IMG/VR virus record: IMGVR_UViG_3300044715_000768 | Location: 1 to 64,000 of that record | DNA length: 64,000 bases | DNA from: a virus | Direction: 5' to 3' (one strand) | Shown: positions 25,766 through 35,538 of the stretch, one piece after another | Layout of the letters: each line of letters opens with the position of its first letter | Numbering within the stretch: the stretch's first letter is position 1 | Notes under the pieces: model-generated | Databases searched by the model: none | Seen by the model: only the letters and a program-made list of their open reading frames with translations | What the model was told of the DNA's origin: nothing | Made by a program: the position numbers and the translations under genes

Positions 25766-26358
25766 ACAATAGAGACATTAAGGCAGACCCGCTAGGTGGG
25801 ATAATCCCCCAAGAAATCGTCACGGGAGACATCCTCAAAGGCCGTGGACCAAGAAGAGGAAACCTTGAAAGACTGCTTCGTTACTGGCGACCAATCATGA
25901 AAAAGCCAGGTGGCTTTAGGCGTTGCAAGGTCATTCTTGCTGACCATCCAGAGTTGTACCCACTGAACAATATCTGTGCTTGGTTGCATCATGAAACTAC
26001 CGGTCTTTGGCCAAACGAAGGTTGTCACCATCCCGGCATGAAAAACTGCCGTAAAAAAATTAAAAAAGGAACGAATGGTTCTCTTTTCTCTGACTCAGAT
26101 TTTGATAAAAGGGTAAGAAAACTTGCTGGAAATAGTAAGAAGTCTTTACAGCCGGAAACCGAGCAATACGAAGACTCGGTAGTGACGAATGCCGACGAAA
26201 AACATTCAGTTCTAGTGATGCGTGACTTTTCTGAGATGGAACCAGATTTTTGCAAAACCATGTCTGACGATTCAAATTGGGAAATAGAGGGCGAAGACGA
26301 AATGGGAAACACCAAGTCAGTCCCTTATGATTCTGAACAGGACAACGACGTTGAGTAA
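25762..26358 (+). CDS. Hypothetical protein with conserved His/Cys/Trp domain
   Basis: 198 residues, coupled to the previous gene by a 4-base overlap. Residues about 35-100 form a compact conserved-looking domain: NLERLLRYWRPIMKKPGGF, RRCKVILADHPELYP, ICAWLHHETTGLWPNEGCHH. The Cys and His residues could bind a metal. The C-terminal half is acidic and likely disordered, ending EQDNDVE. Such acidic tails occur in phage head accessory proteins. No family name can be given. Confidence 0.6.
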   Translation: MNNRDIKADPLGGIIPQEIVTGDILKGRGPRRGNLERLLRYWRPIMKKPGGFRRCKVILADHPELYPLNNICAWLHHETTGLWPNEGCHHPGMKNCRKKIKKGTNGSLFSDSDFDKRVRKLAGNSKKSLQPETEQYEDSVVTNADEKHSVLVMRDFSEMEPDFCKTMSDDSNWEIEGEDEMGNTKSVPYDSEQDNDVE

Positions 26359-28348
26359 TAGAGAAATAAATTTCGTTAAAAGAAGAGTTGCCCTACTTTC
26401 CGTAAAGACGGTACGTAAGGTAAACCCCGTAATTACCATGCGCCTAAACGGCCAGCAAAACGTAATAGATTACAAGGCTTTGGCAAAACGTTCTGGACTA
26501 ACACGGAAGTACAGCGTAAAAGTCGGAATACTTGGCACGCACTCAACAATCGGCCAGGCTGCTCAATCTGCAATTTCTGCTACAACTCCAGGAAACCTGA
26601 GTCCAATAAGAAGCCCGATTCGTTCTGGCTTATGGGGTGCCTTAACTCCTGGAAAGCCAAGAATTCCAGGTGGAACTGGTGGGGCAAATCGTGCCAGTCG
26701 TTGTCCAGAGGGATATCAGTATGGCGGTCGCTTTACTGACTCTCGTCTTTCTACGTGTGGTGCAAAACTCTTTGACATACCTTCCGCTATTGGTTTAGCA
26801 ATTGGCGCACTGAGAAGGATAGCCCGTGGCGCTAGAGCGGTTTCTGGAGACTCAACTCCAATCACTGGCGAAACTCCACCAGAGTCAATAGTTCAATCAA
26901 GACGTCCACAGATTCCAAGAGTCGGAAATCCTAATCCAGCAGCACGCGCGGCTGCGGCAAAAAACATCGTTTCTCAAATTGGGCAGGCAGATGCGCCGGT
27001 CGTAAGAATGGTTAGAAAAGATGGTTTCGCTCTTGAACCAGTGGTATCGGCGCAAGTACTCAGAGCAATCCCCGACAACAGAGACATGGAAGGCGCTGAC
27101 TACATATTGTCGGTTCAAGAACTTCCACAACTCGGTGGTCAGGAACTCGGACTTTTGTCAAATACTGGCGTTACTAAACTCACCTATGTTTTGCCAGGTG
27201 GCTCAACCCTCTCGCTTGAAAAGAAGAGGCAACTCACTGTTGGTGAAAGAAGAAAACTTGGGCGCACCGTTAATGCTGCATCAAAAATTGACATATCAAA
27301 CGACCCCACTGCTCGCCTAAAAGAAGTCGTTGCTCAAACTGGTGACGGAATAGGTTATTCAGAAAACTTTTTAAACATCAAGAACCCAAACGAAGTGGTT
27401 TCTAAAGGTGGAAAGTCGGTTCCGCGATGGGCTGACGAATTCTTTGGTAAGGGAAGAAAAGCAAAGCCAGCAGCCAACGCAGAAAGAGCAACAGATTCAA
27501 GTAGTGCTGTGGGTAAAAACATCACAAGCGTTGACGCTGCAGTTGACCAGATAATGTCAGGAAGACCACTTTCGGAAATTGACCCAATGATTTTGCAACA
27601 GGCACTTACAAAGGCGAACGTATTCAAGAGACAGAAATTGGACCAAAGAAGAGAAATGCTTGAAACGCCAAATGGCAACAAGTACATGCTCTATTCTTCG
27701 TCTGGCAAATATGAGCACCTTGGTCAAAAACTTGCAAGCGATATCCAGCAGCACCTTGGTCTTGAGTCACCTGACGTTTTCTTTGTTGGCGAGGGAGATA
27801 AGAGAAAGTACATAGTGGAGGACCCTTCTTCTCTAATTAGGGGATTCCAGGTTGACCGTAGGCGTAAATTCTCCGACTACAAACCGGAAGATGTAGCAAA
27901 AATGCTTGTTTCCGACTGGCTTACGGACCAGAGAGAAAGAGACCCAGGCTCCATAGTTCCCGTTTCAAACGGAACAGACACAAAGCCAGTTGTCACCAAT
28001 AACTTTACTTCTGGACTTACAGACCTTGACCAAGTGTCAATCGTTGAGCGTCAAAAACTTACTTTGTCTCAATTCATGGACACAAATAGGGCTGAGACTT
28101 ACTCGCAATATTTCCAAAATTTACAGCAACAACAGAGATTTGCCTTCAGAAGAGAGATTGACGCTCTACTATTAAGAGCAAGACAATTTAACTTTACACA
28201 ATTTAAAAATCGCCTTTACAACGATGGTCGCTTAACTGACGCAGAAAAAGCACACCTGAACATCGTTGGGCGCATTCTGGAAATAAGAATTCAAAACTAT
28301 GCAGGTAGTAGGGAAACTTTAATGGAAATCCTCGGAGTCAAAAAATGA
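26351..28348 (+). CDS. Multimodule protein with degenerate kinase-like domain
   Basis: About 665 residues from TTG 26351 (SNREINFVKRR), overlapping the preceding stop; an ATG at 26327 is also open. A cysteine module RCPEGYQYGGRFTDSRLSTC near residue 117 parallels the one in the 19.7-25.4 kb protein. The C-terminal part (about 430-600) follows the outline of the HipA-like kinase in the 11.4-18.2 kb protein: NKYMLYSSSGKYEHLGQKL, DVFFVGEGDKRKYIVED, MLVSDWLTDQRERDPGSIV, TKPVVTNNFTSG. The catalytic Asp-Asn and DVGG equivalents are poorly kept, so it may be a pseudokinase. Kinship is inferred by eye. Confidence 0.5.
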   Translation: MSNREINFVKRRVALLSVKTVRKVNPVITMRLNGQQNVIDYKALAKRSGLTRKYSVKVGILGTHSTIGQAAQSAISATTPGNLSPIRSPIRSGLWGALTPGKPRIPGGTGGANRASRCPEGYQYGGRFTDSRLSTCGAKLFDIPSAIGLAIGALRRIARGARAVSGDSTPITGETPPESIVQSRRPQIPRVGNPNPAARAAAAKNIVSQIGQADAPVVRMVRKDGFALEPVVSAQVLRAIPDNRDMEGADYILSVQELPQLGGQELGLLSNTGVTKLTYVLPGGSTLSLEKKRQLTVGERRKLGRTVNAASKIDISNDPTARLKEVVAQTGDGIGYSENFLNIKNPNEVVSKGGKSVPRWADEFFGKGRKAKPAANAERATDSSSAVGKNITSVDAAVDQIMSGRPLSEIDPMILQQALTKANVFKRQKLDQRREMLETPNGNKYMLYSSSGKYEHLGQKLASDIQQHLGLESPDVFFVGEGDKRKYIVEDPSSLIRGFQVDRRRKFSDYKPEDVAKMLVSDWLTDQRERDPGSIVPVSNGTDTKPVVTNNFTSGLTDLDQVSIVERQKLTLSQFMDTNRAETYSQYFQNLQQQQRFAFRREIDALLLRARQFNFTQFKNRLYNDGRLTDAEKAHLNIVGRILEIRIQNYAGSRETLMEILGVKK

Positions 28349-31300
28349 AAAAAGTATCTACCCTATTTGATGCATTGCGTAATGAAAAATTTGCTATTGC
28401 TATTCAAGATGATTATGGAGTCAAATACTATGGCTCCGAAGGCCAGGGAAAAGAATGGTCCGATTGGGCAAACTCTCTTAGCACCAAAACTATTGACGCA
28501 AACAATATTCCAGCAGGAATCATTCAGGGGCCCTACAAAAACATTAGCGAGCATTCCTTAAAGTCATTGCTGACTGCTTTTGGAAACAACATTAGCGAAA
28601 TTGGCAACTCCTATACAGACTCCAAGTCATACTCTTACAAAAGTTCTGTAAAGATGGACAACGGTGCCCGTGTTCCAGCAGTAATGGATACACCAATTGG
28701 TCACTTTACCAAGTCCCAGTATTCAAGCGCTGTGAATTACAAGGGTCTTGCTATTCGCACCCAAATCAAAGAGGGAAGTTTTCTTTTTGAAGCAAGAGTA
28801 AACAATTACGCATTCAACTTTGACAACTGGATGTACAACTCAACCCCGTCAAAAGCCGAAATAAAGTCACTTCGTCACAGAATTGACACAAACGTAGGTC
28901 GTTCTTCCGAAAGACGTCTGGGCATGAAATTTAAAGCCGCTCTTGTTGAAAGAGATGGACGCCACAGAGTTGGTTACGCGCAAACACTGGAAACCAAATC
29001 ACTTGAAGACTCTCTTGAGTTGAAAGGAATTGGTCAAAGAATAGGTGGAGGAGCACGCATCGGCAGAAGAGCGGCTCGCAGTATGGCCATGTTTGACCCT
29101 AAAGCATGGGACGGCGATGGCGATGGCGTAGTGCAGGAAGGTACACCCTTTGAAAGACCTGCAATTCCCGGCATCAACGACAGGGCAACTGGCGGTGCTG
29201 TTGACGCAGATGCTGCGAAGAAGGCATGGAAAGACTTTCAAAAGAATCCAAGCAGTTCAACTACGCCAAAGGACTCAAGTCCTAGACGCAGGGCTACAAG
29301 CGAAGGAGCCCGCTCAGTAGGAAGACAGGTTCTGACTACCCGTAAGCCAGCGGAAGCGGGTCGTAAATTACCTGACTCAAAACCAATCAAGAGAAGCGGT
29401 CTTGCATCAAGATTGCCTGGCGACAAAAACGAAGCAGGAGTCAACCCACTAGTAGCAAAAGAAGTAGTTCGCAAAATAGAAGATGTTCTCTATAAACGAG
29501 ACACATTAGATTCATTCAGTGCTTTCATTGATGGACTTGGTCCAGACGGTGGTCAGGAATTAAGTGCTGAACAAGTTTTTGACATAAAAGAAGCAATCCA
29601 GTTGTACGACAATGAAGAATACGACATGGACGACCTTTACAGCAGTGTTTCAGCAGCCGTCACCAGAAAGAAGCCCGACGCTAAACCAAGTCAATCTGGA
29701 ATGCGTTCACGTGTTGGTAAAGCACAAATGGACAGACAAGTTAATGGTCTCGCATCACGAAGTGGTCGTTCTAAGGCTAAGTCAAAACTGAAAGCAGTAC
29801 CAGGACGAGACAAGGTTGACGAAAAAGACGGCTCTCTCTGGACATCTCTTACTCCAGAACAGCAAGATATTGTGAAGAGTAATACGCAGGCAGCGTATGA
29901 GGGGCTTCAGAATTACATCAAGAAAGACAAGTATCTCAGCACGTGGTGGGACGACTTCCTTAGACTTCCAAGAAAAAAGGGAGCGACAGACGCAGACGGT
30001 AAACCATGGTCTGAGCAATCAAGAATTGCTGGAGAGGCATTCACTTCTTTTGAAGTTGCTTTGAACGGTTCCCTGTCTGGTGAAAATGCAGACATAGCGT
30101 CCGCAGAGTCAGCGCTTGCAGCAATCAGGTCCACTTTGTCCGATGTTGAAATCAAAAAAGCAGAAGCAAAGATTGCGACGCAGAAAAAAAAGGTTGAAAG
30201 ACTTCAAAAGATTCTAGACGACCTTAAAACGTACGACCAAATGGATAGAGCCGATGACTGGTCACTTCTAGAGCACCTTCACCCAGAGCAAAGAAAAAAA
30301 TCTTTTGGTCTTGGTCTTAGCAAAAGTGAAGCCGATTTAACGGTCAGTCCTTTTGCCGATGGAAAACTTCCAAAGGGAATGAAGGTGGGAGAACCATCAA
30401 CCATATTTGAAGAAATTGGTGGTCTCAAGAGAGCAAAGCCTCGTATTATCGGAGAAAAGGGTGACGCAAAACTTGAAGACCTTGCAAATAGAATTCTTCG
30501 CCCCAACCCGGAGAGAGCAAGACGCCGTGCTGTTAGAAAACAGAAAAAGGCTGGTCGTTCAGGATTCAACATTGAAGAAGAGAACAGACGTAAGGGTCCT
30601 GGCAAGATTAAGAAAAGAATCAATAAAGCCAAGAGAGCAGTCAAGAGAACTTTTGGAAAAGAAAGAAACGAATCCAAAATCAATGATGCAATCAGGAAGG
30701 GGCAGACTGTCAGAATCTTTGAAAGAAGCGCTGACGGAAAAGTTTCTCTTGGAAAAGAAACGATTGGTTTATTTGACCAAGTTATCAACGAAGCAATCAA
30801 GGCTAACGGTCGCGGCGAATTCAAGGGTCAGCCAAACGCAAACATGCTTCTTGGTTTCTTGTGGGAAAATAACGGCTTCAACAGAGAAGCAACTCTCGTA
30901 TCAGAAGATGAAGCGCTTGCTCTTCTTGATGCCGGATGGCACCCAATCAAGAGAGGCGTTGAACGAGAAGATTACGCAGACGAATACTTAACAAGTCCAA
31001 TTAGAAGAATCACTGGTAGCGGTGGTCAGGTAGAGGGACCCGGAGAGTACTGGGCAAATGCCGTTTCATCAAACTGGGATAGCCCTCAATACTGGGGCGA
31101 TTCAACCAAGAACAACGGAATGTTTGCATTCTTGAGTCCTGATTACAGAGTTGCATCAAGAGTAGACAGAGAAAAAATGTCTGCACAGCATTCAAAAATC
31201 TCTAACGTTGTAAAAAATTTAATTTCAACAATGCCTAAGGGCGAAGCAGAAAAAATGGACCCCGCTGACTGGATGAGGGAATTGCGTTCTGCTTTTTCCA

Positions 31301-31644
31301 AGAGCCTTGCAGACGGAGACCCAGTGTGGGATACCGAAATAGGGCAGATGTGGTCTTCACTGATGAGTGCTTACGAATCATCAAGTGGGCCAGAGAAAGC
31401 AAAACTGTGGAATATCATAAACTTCATGTCTAATCAACTTGAAAGACAGGAAGGTTGGGCAAACTACTTGCCATTGATTCTGGGATACGATGCTCTTGAT
31501 ACAGGAGACAATACGCCAAGAACCGGTGGTACGGCCGCTGGAAAACAATTCCTTGTCTTCAATAGACAGGGTCTTGCTGTTCTTAGTGCTCCAATCAACG
31601 TTAAGGGAATTAACGACATTCTTGGGAAAGCAGACAAAAAATGA
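28345..31644 (+). CDS. Multimodule protein with FDP/DGDGDG module
   Basis: 1099 residues, ATGA-coupled to the previous gene. Residues 1-230 form an unrecognised domain (DYGVKYYGSEGQGKEWSDW). The shared module lies at 235-290, with FDPKAWDGDGDGVVQEGT from F250 preceded by an arginine-rich helix and followed by PAIPGINDRATGGAVDADAA. Seam-like motifs: RSGLASRLPG (352), QSGMRSRVG (452), NGLASRSG (468) and RSGFNIEEE (740). A long basic segment (KKRINKAKRAVKRTFGKERN) lies near 760. The final 300 residues include EDEALALLDAGWHPIKRGV and end KGINDILGKADKK. No enzyme fold recognised. Likely one of the packaged multidomain chains. Confidence 0.55.
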   Translation: MKKVSTLFDALRNEKFAIAIQDDYGVKYYGSEGQGKEWSDWANSLSTKTIDANNIPAGIIQGPYKNISEHSLKSLLTAFGNNISEIGNSYTDSKSYSYKSSVKMDNGARVPAVMDTPIGHFTKSQYSSAVNYKGLAIRTQIKEGSFLFEARVNNYAFNFDNWMYNSTPSKAEIKSLRHRIDTNVGRSSERRLGMKFKAALVERDGRHRVGYAQTLETKSLEDSLELKGIGQRIGGGARIGRRAARSMAMFDPKAWDGDGDGVVQEGTPFERPAIPGINDRATGGAVDADAAKKAWKDFQKNPSSSTTPKDSSPRRRATSEGARSVGRQVLTTRKPAEAGRKLPDSKPIKRSGLASRLPGDKNEAGVNPLVAKEVVRKIEDVLYKRDTLDSFSAFIDGLGPDGGQELSAEQVFDIKEAIQLYDNEEYDMDDLYSSVSAAVTRKKPDAKPSQSGMRSRVGKAQMDRQVNGLASRSGRSKAKSKLKAVPGRDKVDEKDGSLWTSLTPEQQDIVKSNTQAAYEGLQNYIKKDKYLSTWWDDFLRLPRKKGATDADGKPWSEQSRIAGEAFTSFEVALNGSLSGENADIASAESALAAIRSTLSDVEIKKAEAKIATQKKKVERLQKILDDLKTYDQMDRADDWSLLEHLHPEQRKKSFGLGLSKSEADLTVSPFADGKLPKGMKVGEPSTIFEEIGGLKRAKPRIIGEKGDAKLEDLANRILRPNPERARRRAVRKQKKAGRSGFNIEEENRRKGPGKIKKRINKAKRAVKRTFGKERNESKINDAIRKGQTVRIFERSADGKVSLGKETIGLFDQVINEAIKANGRGEFKGQPNANMLLGFLWENNGFNREATLVSEDEALALLDAGWHPIKRGVEREDYADEYLTSPIRRITGSGGQVEGPGEYWANAVSSNWDSPQYWGDSTKNNGMFAFLSPDYRVASRVDREKMSAQHSKISNVVKNLISTMPKGEAEKMDPADWMRELRSAFSKSLADGDPVWDTEIGQMWSSLMSAYESSSGPEKAKLWNIINFMSNQLERQEGWANYLPLILGYDALDTGDNTPRTGGTAAGKQFLVFNRQGLAVLSAPINVKGINDILGKADKK

Positions 31645-31970
31645 GCGATAAAGATACATTTCACGAAAAACACGCAGAGTATTCAAAATTACTAAAATAC
31701 CCACCATTCACAATAAGCCTTAAAAAGTCCGGTGCATTTCGCGGTGACCTACTAAAAGAACAGGACAGGGTTTTTGGTGAAGTTGATTCCGGAAATGAAG
31801 ACGGATGGGCTCGTGCATTCTCAACGGCTGAAGTTAAGTGGGATGACGACATTGAAGAAGCACGCCTTTATCAAAAAAGATATGGCGAAGACATTGGTGA
31901 AGCCAGAAAAGCAGCCATGAAATTAAACAACTTAACCGAAGACGACGAAGACGTTCCTCTATTCATCTAG
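31641..31970 (+). CDS. Small acidic hypothetical protein
   Basis: 109 residues, starting inside the stop of the previous gene (ATGA). Charged and helical (EARLYQKRYGEDIGEARKAA) with an acidic end (EDDEDVPLFI). It sits between two giant multimodule genes in the same operon, so it could be a chaperone, antitoxin-like partner or internal head protein; nothing in the sequence decides this. Confidence 0.55.
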   Translation: MSDKDTFHEKHAEYSKLLKYPPFTISLKKSGAFRGDLLKEQDRVFGEVDSGNEDGWARAFSTAEVKWDDDIEEARLYQKRYGEDIGEARKAAMKLNNLTEDDEDVPLFI

Positions 31971-31972
31971 TT

Positions 31973-34900
31973 ATGGAAGATTCGCTTGTTAGTAAAATTG
32001 CCGCTGTAAGGCGAGCAGCGGATATTGGCTGTTTTGGCGCGCACCAAATTTCAAACGGCGAATGGATGCCATGCTCTTCAACTAAACAGTTTCTAACAAT
32101 TACTAACGGTTTTGATGTTAAGTCAAGAATTTCACTTGACGACATGGAGAACTGGTCCTCAATCAGGAAATCAAAAGGAAAAAAACGTAAGAAGCGTTGG
32201 GAAAAACTTCGTGAACGCAGAGTACTTGGAATTGAATCATTGGAAGGCGGAGGTCTTGTTTCTCCAAGAAACTCAACAAACATGATTAATGGTGGCACAA
32301 ATCCACCAATCACGCATGGTGCTTCAAGTCCTTCAGGCATGTCTACTAAGAGCATTCAGCCTGCATTCATGCCTAGAGATAACGACCCTGACGTGTTTGT
32401 TGATATTGAATCAGCAAGAAAAAGAGCGCAGCAACTTGGCTGTATCGGTGTAAGTAGAAGAATGTCAAAAGGTGGAAAGGTTATATGGATGCCATGTACA
32501 AACATCACCGACTACAACAACCTTACCGGAATGACTTCTCTTGGAAGAATAAATCTTCAAAAAAGAAATGAAAAAATAGTTAGAACCGTAATAAAAGAAA
32601 ATTTAAAGAAGAAAAAAACAACGATTCAGGAAGAAATCTACGGCAAGGCTCTTGGTCCAAGAATCAGAGGAATAGCCCGTGCGGCAATGTCTAGATTTGA
32701 CCCTAACGCTTTTGACGGAGACGAGGACGGATTAATTCAAGACGGAACCACGTTTGAGAGACCAAGCATTCCAACTCCATCCATACCAAAACCTACAGAC
32801 AGAGGAGCGGCACCGAAACCAGTAGACAGAGAAGTTTTAGCATCCGAAGTTTCTGCAGTACGTAAATTCATTAGCGCTATGACCTCTTCGCAAATGGATT
32901 CCTTCAGGGGTGAACCAATTGAAGCATACGACGGTGTGCCTGGCTCAAGGCGTGGCCTGGCATCTAGCGGACCCGGTTTCATAATTGACCCAAAGGGTCC
33001 AAAGCAAATGGGTGGTAAGAGAACTGCCAAGCCTTTGGCTATAGCAGAACTAAGAAATCCAGAAGCAAGCCCAACTAACCCTTTTAGAAATCTCGGTGGA
33101 AGACTGATGGGTAAGTTAATTAGAGGAATGGTCAAGCCTGAGCACAGACGCAAGCAGGATAGAACGACTTTCCTCATCGGTGGAAATACTGGTTCGGGTA
33201 AAACAACTGTACTTGACGGTCATCTAATACCAAAGGGTCTAGTTCCTTCACATGAGGAAGCCGCACTCATTGACCCTGACTTTATAAAGAAGGGTCTTCC
33301 TGGATACAACGACGGCGATGGTGCTGGTCGTGTTCACAGAGAGTCTCAAGCAGCAACTGACAAGACAATCAGGGATGCCGCCTCCGACGAAATGGACATG
33401 GTAATCACAGGTTCTGGTGCATCAAGACAAATTCAACACATGCGTGAAGCGTCTGAGCGTGGAGAAAAGGTAGTCGGACACTGGGTGCACGTTCCCCAAC
33501 AGGAAGCATCTAGAAGAATTAAGAAAAGAATGGATGAAACCAATAGGTATATCCCAGATAATACCGCTCATATGGCACAGAGTATTCCTAAAGTTATTTC
33601 AACAGGATTTGAGGAAGACTTACTGGATGAGTTCTACTTATGGGACAACGACGTACCCGAAGGTAAAGAGCCAAAACTTATTGCAAAAAAAGTTCGTGGC
33701 AAAAAGTTTGAAATATACGACGCTAAAAAATTTGAAGAATTTGCCGGAAGTAAAAAGTGGGCAGACACCTGGGTTGCAACATCTGAAGGAAAAGATTCAG
33801 ACAATGACAGCGCATCTGTACAGATGAGTAAAAACAGAAGTGGAAATCCTGCGAAAAGGGGTGGAAGCGGACGCGTCACCCCCCAAAAAAACCCATCACC
33901 TGCCCCTAGGAACACATCATCTAATTTGTTCCCATCGCCATACTTGCCTCCAGTGTCAAAAGAAGAGTCTGCAAAAAATCAACTACAACAAAAACTGAAA
34001 CTCGCTGCTCAATCCATCAAATTAAGTGTAGTTGCAAGACTGTCCATGTCTGCCTCAAGCATGATGCCTCTTTACGAAGAAAATGACGAAAATAAAATCA
34101 AGATAGATTTGAAATCTTTGCAAATTAATCTTGATACTCCTGAGGATATTTCAAAAGCGGTTGATACTTACGCTCCACTTAAATTAGATACAGAATCAAT
34201 GGAGGACTTTGCAGCAAGAATCATAAAAACTATTCCGTCTATGAGGTGGGCAAATAAGTCCAGTGGTCCAAATGGGGCAAAACAACTTGCACAAATGTTA
34301 ACTGATTCTGGATTCAGTAATGATTCTCAAGAAAAAGTAAGAGAAGTATTAAGAAAAAATTTAGAAAATCCATCATTTGTTGAACTCGTAAAACTGCACG
34401 GAATGCCATTGATAATTGACGGCGAAAAATTATTTTCAGATAAAACCAATTTAGAACAAGCAGGAATATCCGCTTTTCATACTGCGGGTTTTGGAGTAAT
34501 CGTCATGAGCCGTAAACTTCTAAAAGAAGGAAAGACTGAGGCCATTGGCTCAACTGACGCTAAACCCCTTTATGATTATGCTGATGGAGTAATGCGCCAC
34601 GAATGGTTTCACTACTTGGATGGTGTTATGAACGCAATAGACCCAGTTGCTAGACAAAATAGAGTACAAAAATACATTGACAGCATAAAAGATTTTGCTT
34701 CAGACCCTGAGGCACGTTTCTACAAAGCGCTAGGCGATGCAGAAGAAATGGTTGAAAAAGCAGAAGCAATCGCAGTAAGAGATATTGCGTACACTAAAAA
34801 GATAACAAGACGTGATGCCAGAAGATTCTTACGGAAATTAAGTGCTGCGGAATATGCTCAGTACATAGATTTGGCCACTACTGATTTAATGAGAGAATCA

Positions 34901-35182
34901 GTGGACGAACTATTTAGGGACAGGGCTGGAGTTTATGATGATGTTGCTAAAAGATACAGTGAGTATTCTCGTTACGGAATGCATGAGTTAATTGCTGAAA
35001 TAGGGAAACTCATAACTTCAACCCCCGGAGAGAGAGGGTTGTCTAGAAACAACATGGCATACGCCGTTGATAGTGAAACAATAGACTTCCTCATGGAAAT
35101 GTTTCCTTCAATATCAAGAGGATTATGGGTAAGTATAATAAAGACGTCTTATCCAGGGATTCAAATAAAGGTATTGAGGTAA
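31973..35182 (+). CDS. Multimodule protein with Zeta-toxin-like P-loop and HExxH domain
   Basis: 1069 residues. The N-terminus has two related cysteine units, each ending in WMPC (GCFGAHQISNGEWMPC and LGCIGVSRRMSKGGKVIWMP). The shared module FDPNAFDGDEDGLIQDGT starts at F242. A seam motif RRGLASSGPG lies near 328. Residues about 395-600 look like a Zeta toxin/UNAG kinase-like domain: Walker A GGNTGSGKTT (403-412), ALIDPDFIKKGLPGY, VITGSGASRQIQHMREA, and GHWVHVPQQEASRRIKKR. A Ser/Pro-rich linker precedes a C-terminal zincin-like domain with HEWFH at 876-880 (VMRHEWFHYLDGVM) and a downstream acidic helix with HELIAEIGKL. Likely delivered as a toxin-like or host-modifying chain. Confidence 0.7.
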   Translation: MEDSLVSKIAAVRRAADIGCFGAHQISNGEWMPCSSTKQFLTITNGFDVKSRISLDDMENWSSIRKSKGKKRKKRWEKLRERRVLGIESLEGGGLVSPRNSTNMINGGTNPPITHGASSPSGMSTKSIQPAFMPRDNDPDVFVDIESARKRAQQLGCIGVSRRMSKGGKVIWMPCTNITDYNNLTGMTSLGRINLQKRNEKIVRTVIKENLKKKKTTIQEEIYGKALGPRIRGIARAAMSRFDPNAFDGDEDGLIQDGTTFERPSIPTPSIPKPTDRGAAPKPVDREVLASEVSAVRKFISAMTSSQMDSFRGEPIEAYDGVPGSRRGLASSGPGFIIDPKGPKQMGGKRTAKPLAIAELRNPEASPTNPFRNLGGRLMGKLIRGMVKPEHRRKQDRTTFLIGGNTGSGKTTVLDGHLIPKGLVPSHEEAALIDPDFIKKGLPGYNDGDGAGRVHRESQAATDKTIRDAASDEMDMVITGSGASRQIQHMREASERGEKVVGHWVHVPQQEASRRIKKRMDETNRYIPDNTAHMAQSIPKVISTGFEEDLLDEFYLWDNDVPEGKEPKLIAKKVRGKKFEIYDAKKFEEFAGSKKWADTWVATSEGKDSDNDSASVQMSKNRSGNPAKRGGSGRVTPQKNPSPAPRNTSSNLFPSPYLPPVSKEESAKNQLQQKLKLAAQSIKLSVVARLSMSASSMMPLYEENDENKIKIDLKSLQINLDTPEDISKAVDTYAPLKLDTESMEDFAARIIKTIPSMRWANKSSGPNGAKQLAQMLTDSGFSNDSQEKVREVLRKNLENPSFVELVKLHGMPLIIDGEKLFSDKTNLEQAGISAFHTAGFGVIVMSRKLLKEGKTEAIGSTDAKPLYDYADGVMRHEWFHYLDGVMNAIDPVARQNRVQKYIDSIKDFASDPEARFYKALGDAEEMVEKAEAIAVRDIAYTKKITRRDARRFLRKLSAAEYAQYIDLATTDLMRESVDELFRDRAGVYDDVAKRYSEYSRYGMHELIAEIGKLITSTPGERGLSRNNMAYAVDSETIDFLMEMFPSISRGLWVSIIKTSYPGIQIKVLR

Positions 35183-35185
35183 CAG

Positions 35186-35392
35186 ATGACAACTTACGGA
35201 CGTAACGCTCAATTCACGGGAATAAAATCAAAAATAGACGAGTTGGACATGTTGATAAACTCGTTTGAGTCCTCCAAGGAGACCGACCTGTTGGCTCAAC
35301 TTAAAAAGTTGCGTGAACAATTACTAGAAACACTTGACAATTTGGAAAAAACTTTAGGAGATAGCCAAAAACCTCTTGAAGACGAGAAGTAG
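35186..35392 (+). CDS. Small coiled-coil protein before the capsid gene
   Basis: 68 residues, almost entirely a coiled coil (KSKIDELDMLINSFESSKET; LAQLKKLREQLLETLDNLEK). It begins three bases after the stop of the 1069-residue protein and precedes the capsid leader. A scaffolding or minor head role fits the position and helicity, as small helical scaffold proteins often lie just before the capsid gene, but it is much shorter than usual scaffolds. Confidence 0.55.
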   Translation: MTTYGRNAQFTGIKSKIDELDMLINSFESSKETDLLAQLKKLREQLLETLDNLEKTLGDSQKPLEDEK

Positions 35393-35538
35393 TTACCAAA
35401 TAATTATTGACTCAAAACCCAATACCTTCACTACGGCCACTAAAATAGCGTTATTATTTTTCAATAGGGCTTGGTGCTTACCTGGGCCGTCCAATTAGTA
35501 AACAAAAACCAATTATCCCAAACCAGGAGAAAAACAAA

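Noticed and set aside
30279-30824. Open frame of 181 codons on the leftward strand
   Set aside because: It lies wholly inside the 28345-31644 gene; its leucine/phenylalanine-rich content mirrors the Lys/Arg codons of the real strand.
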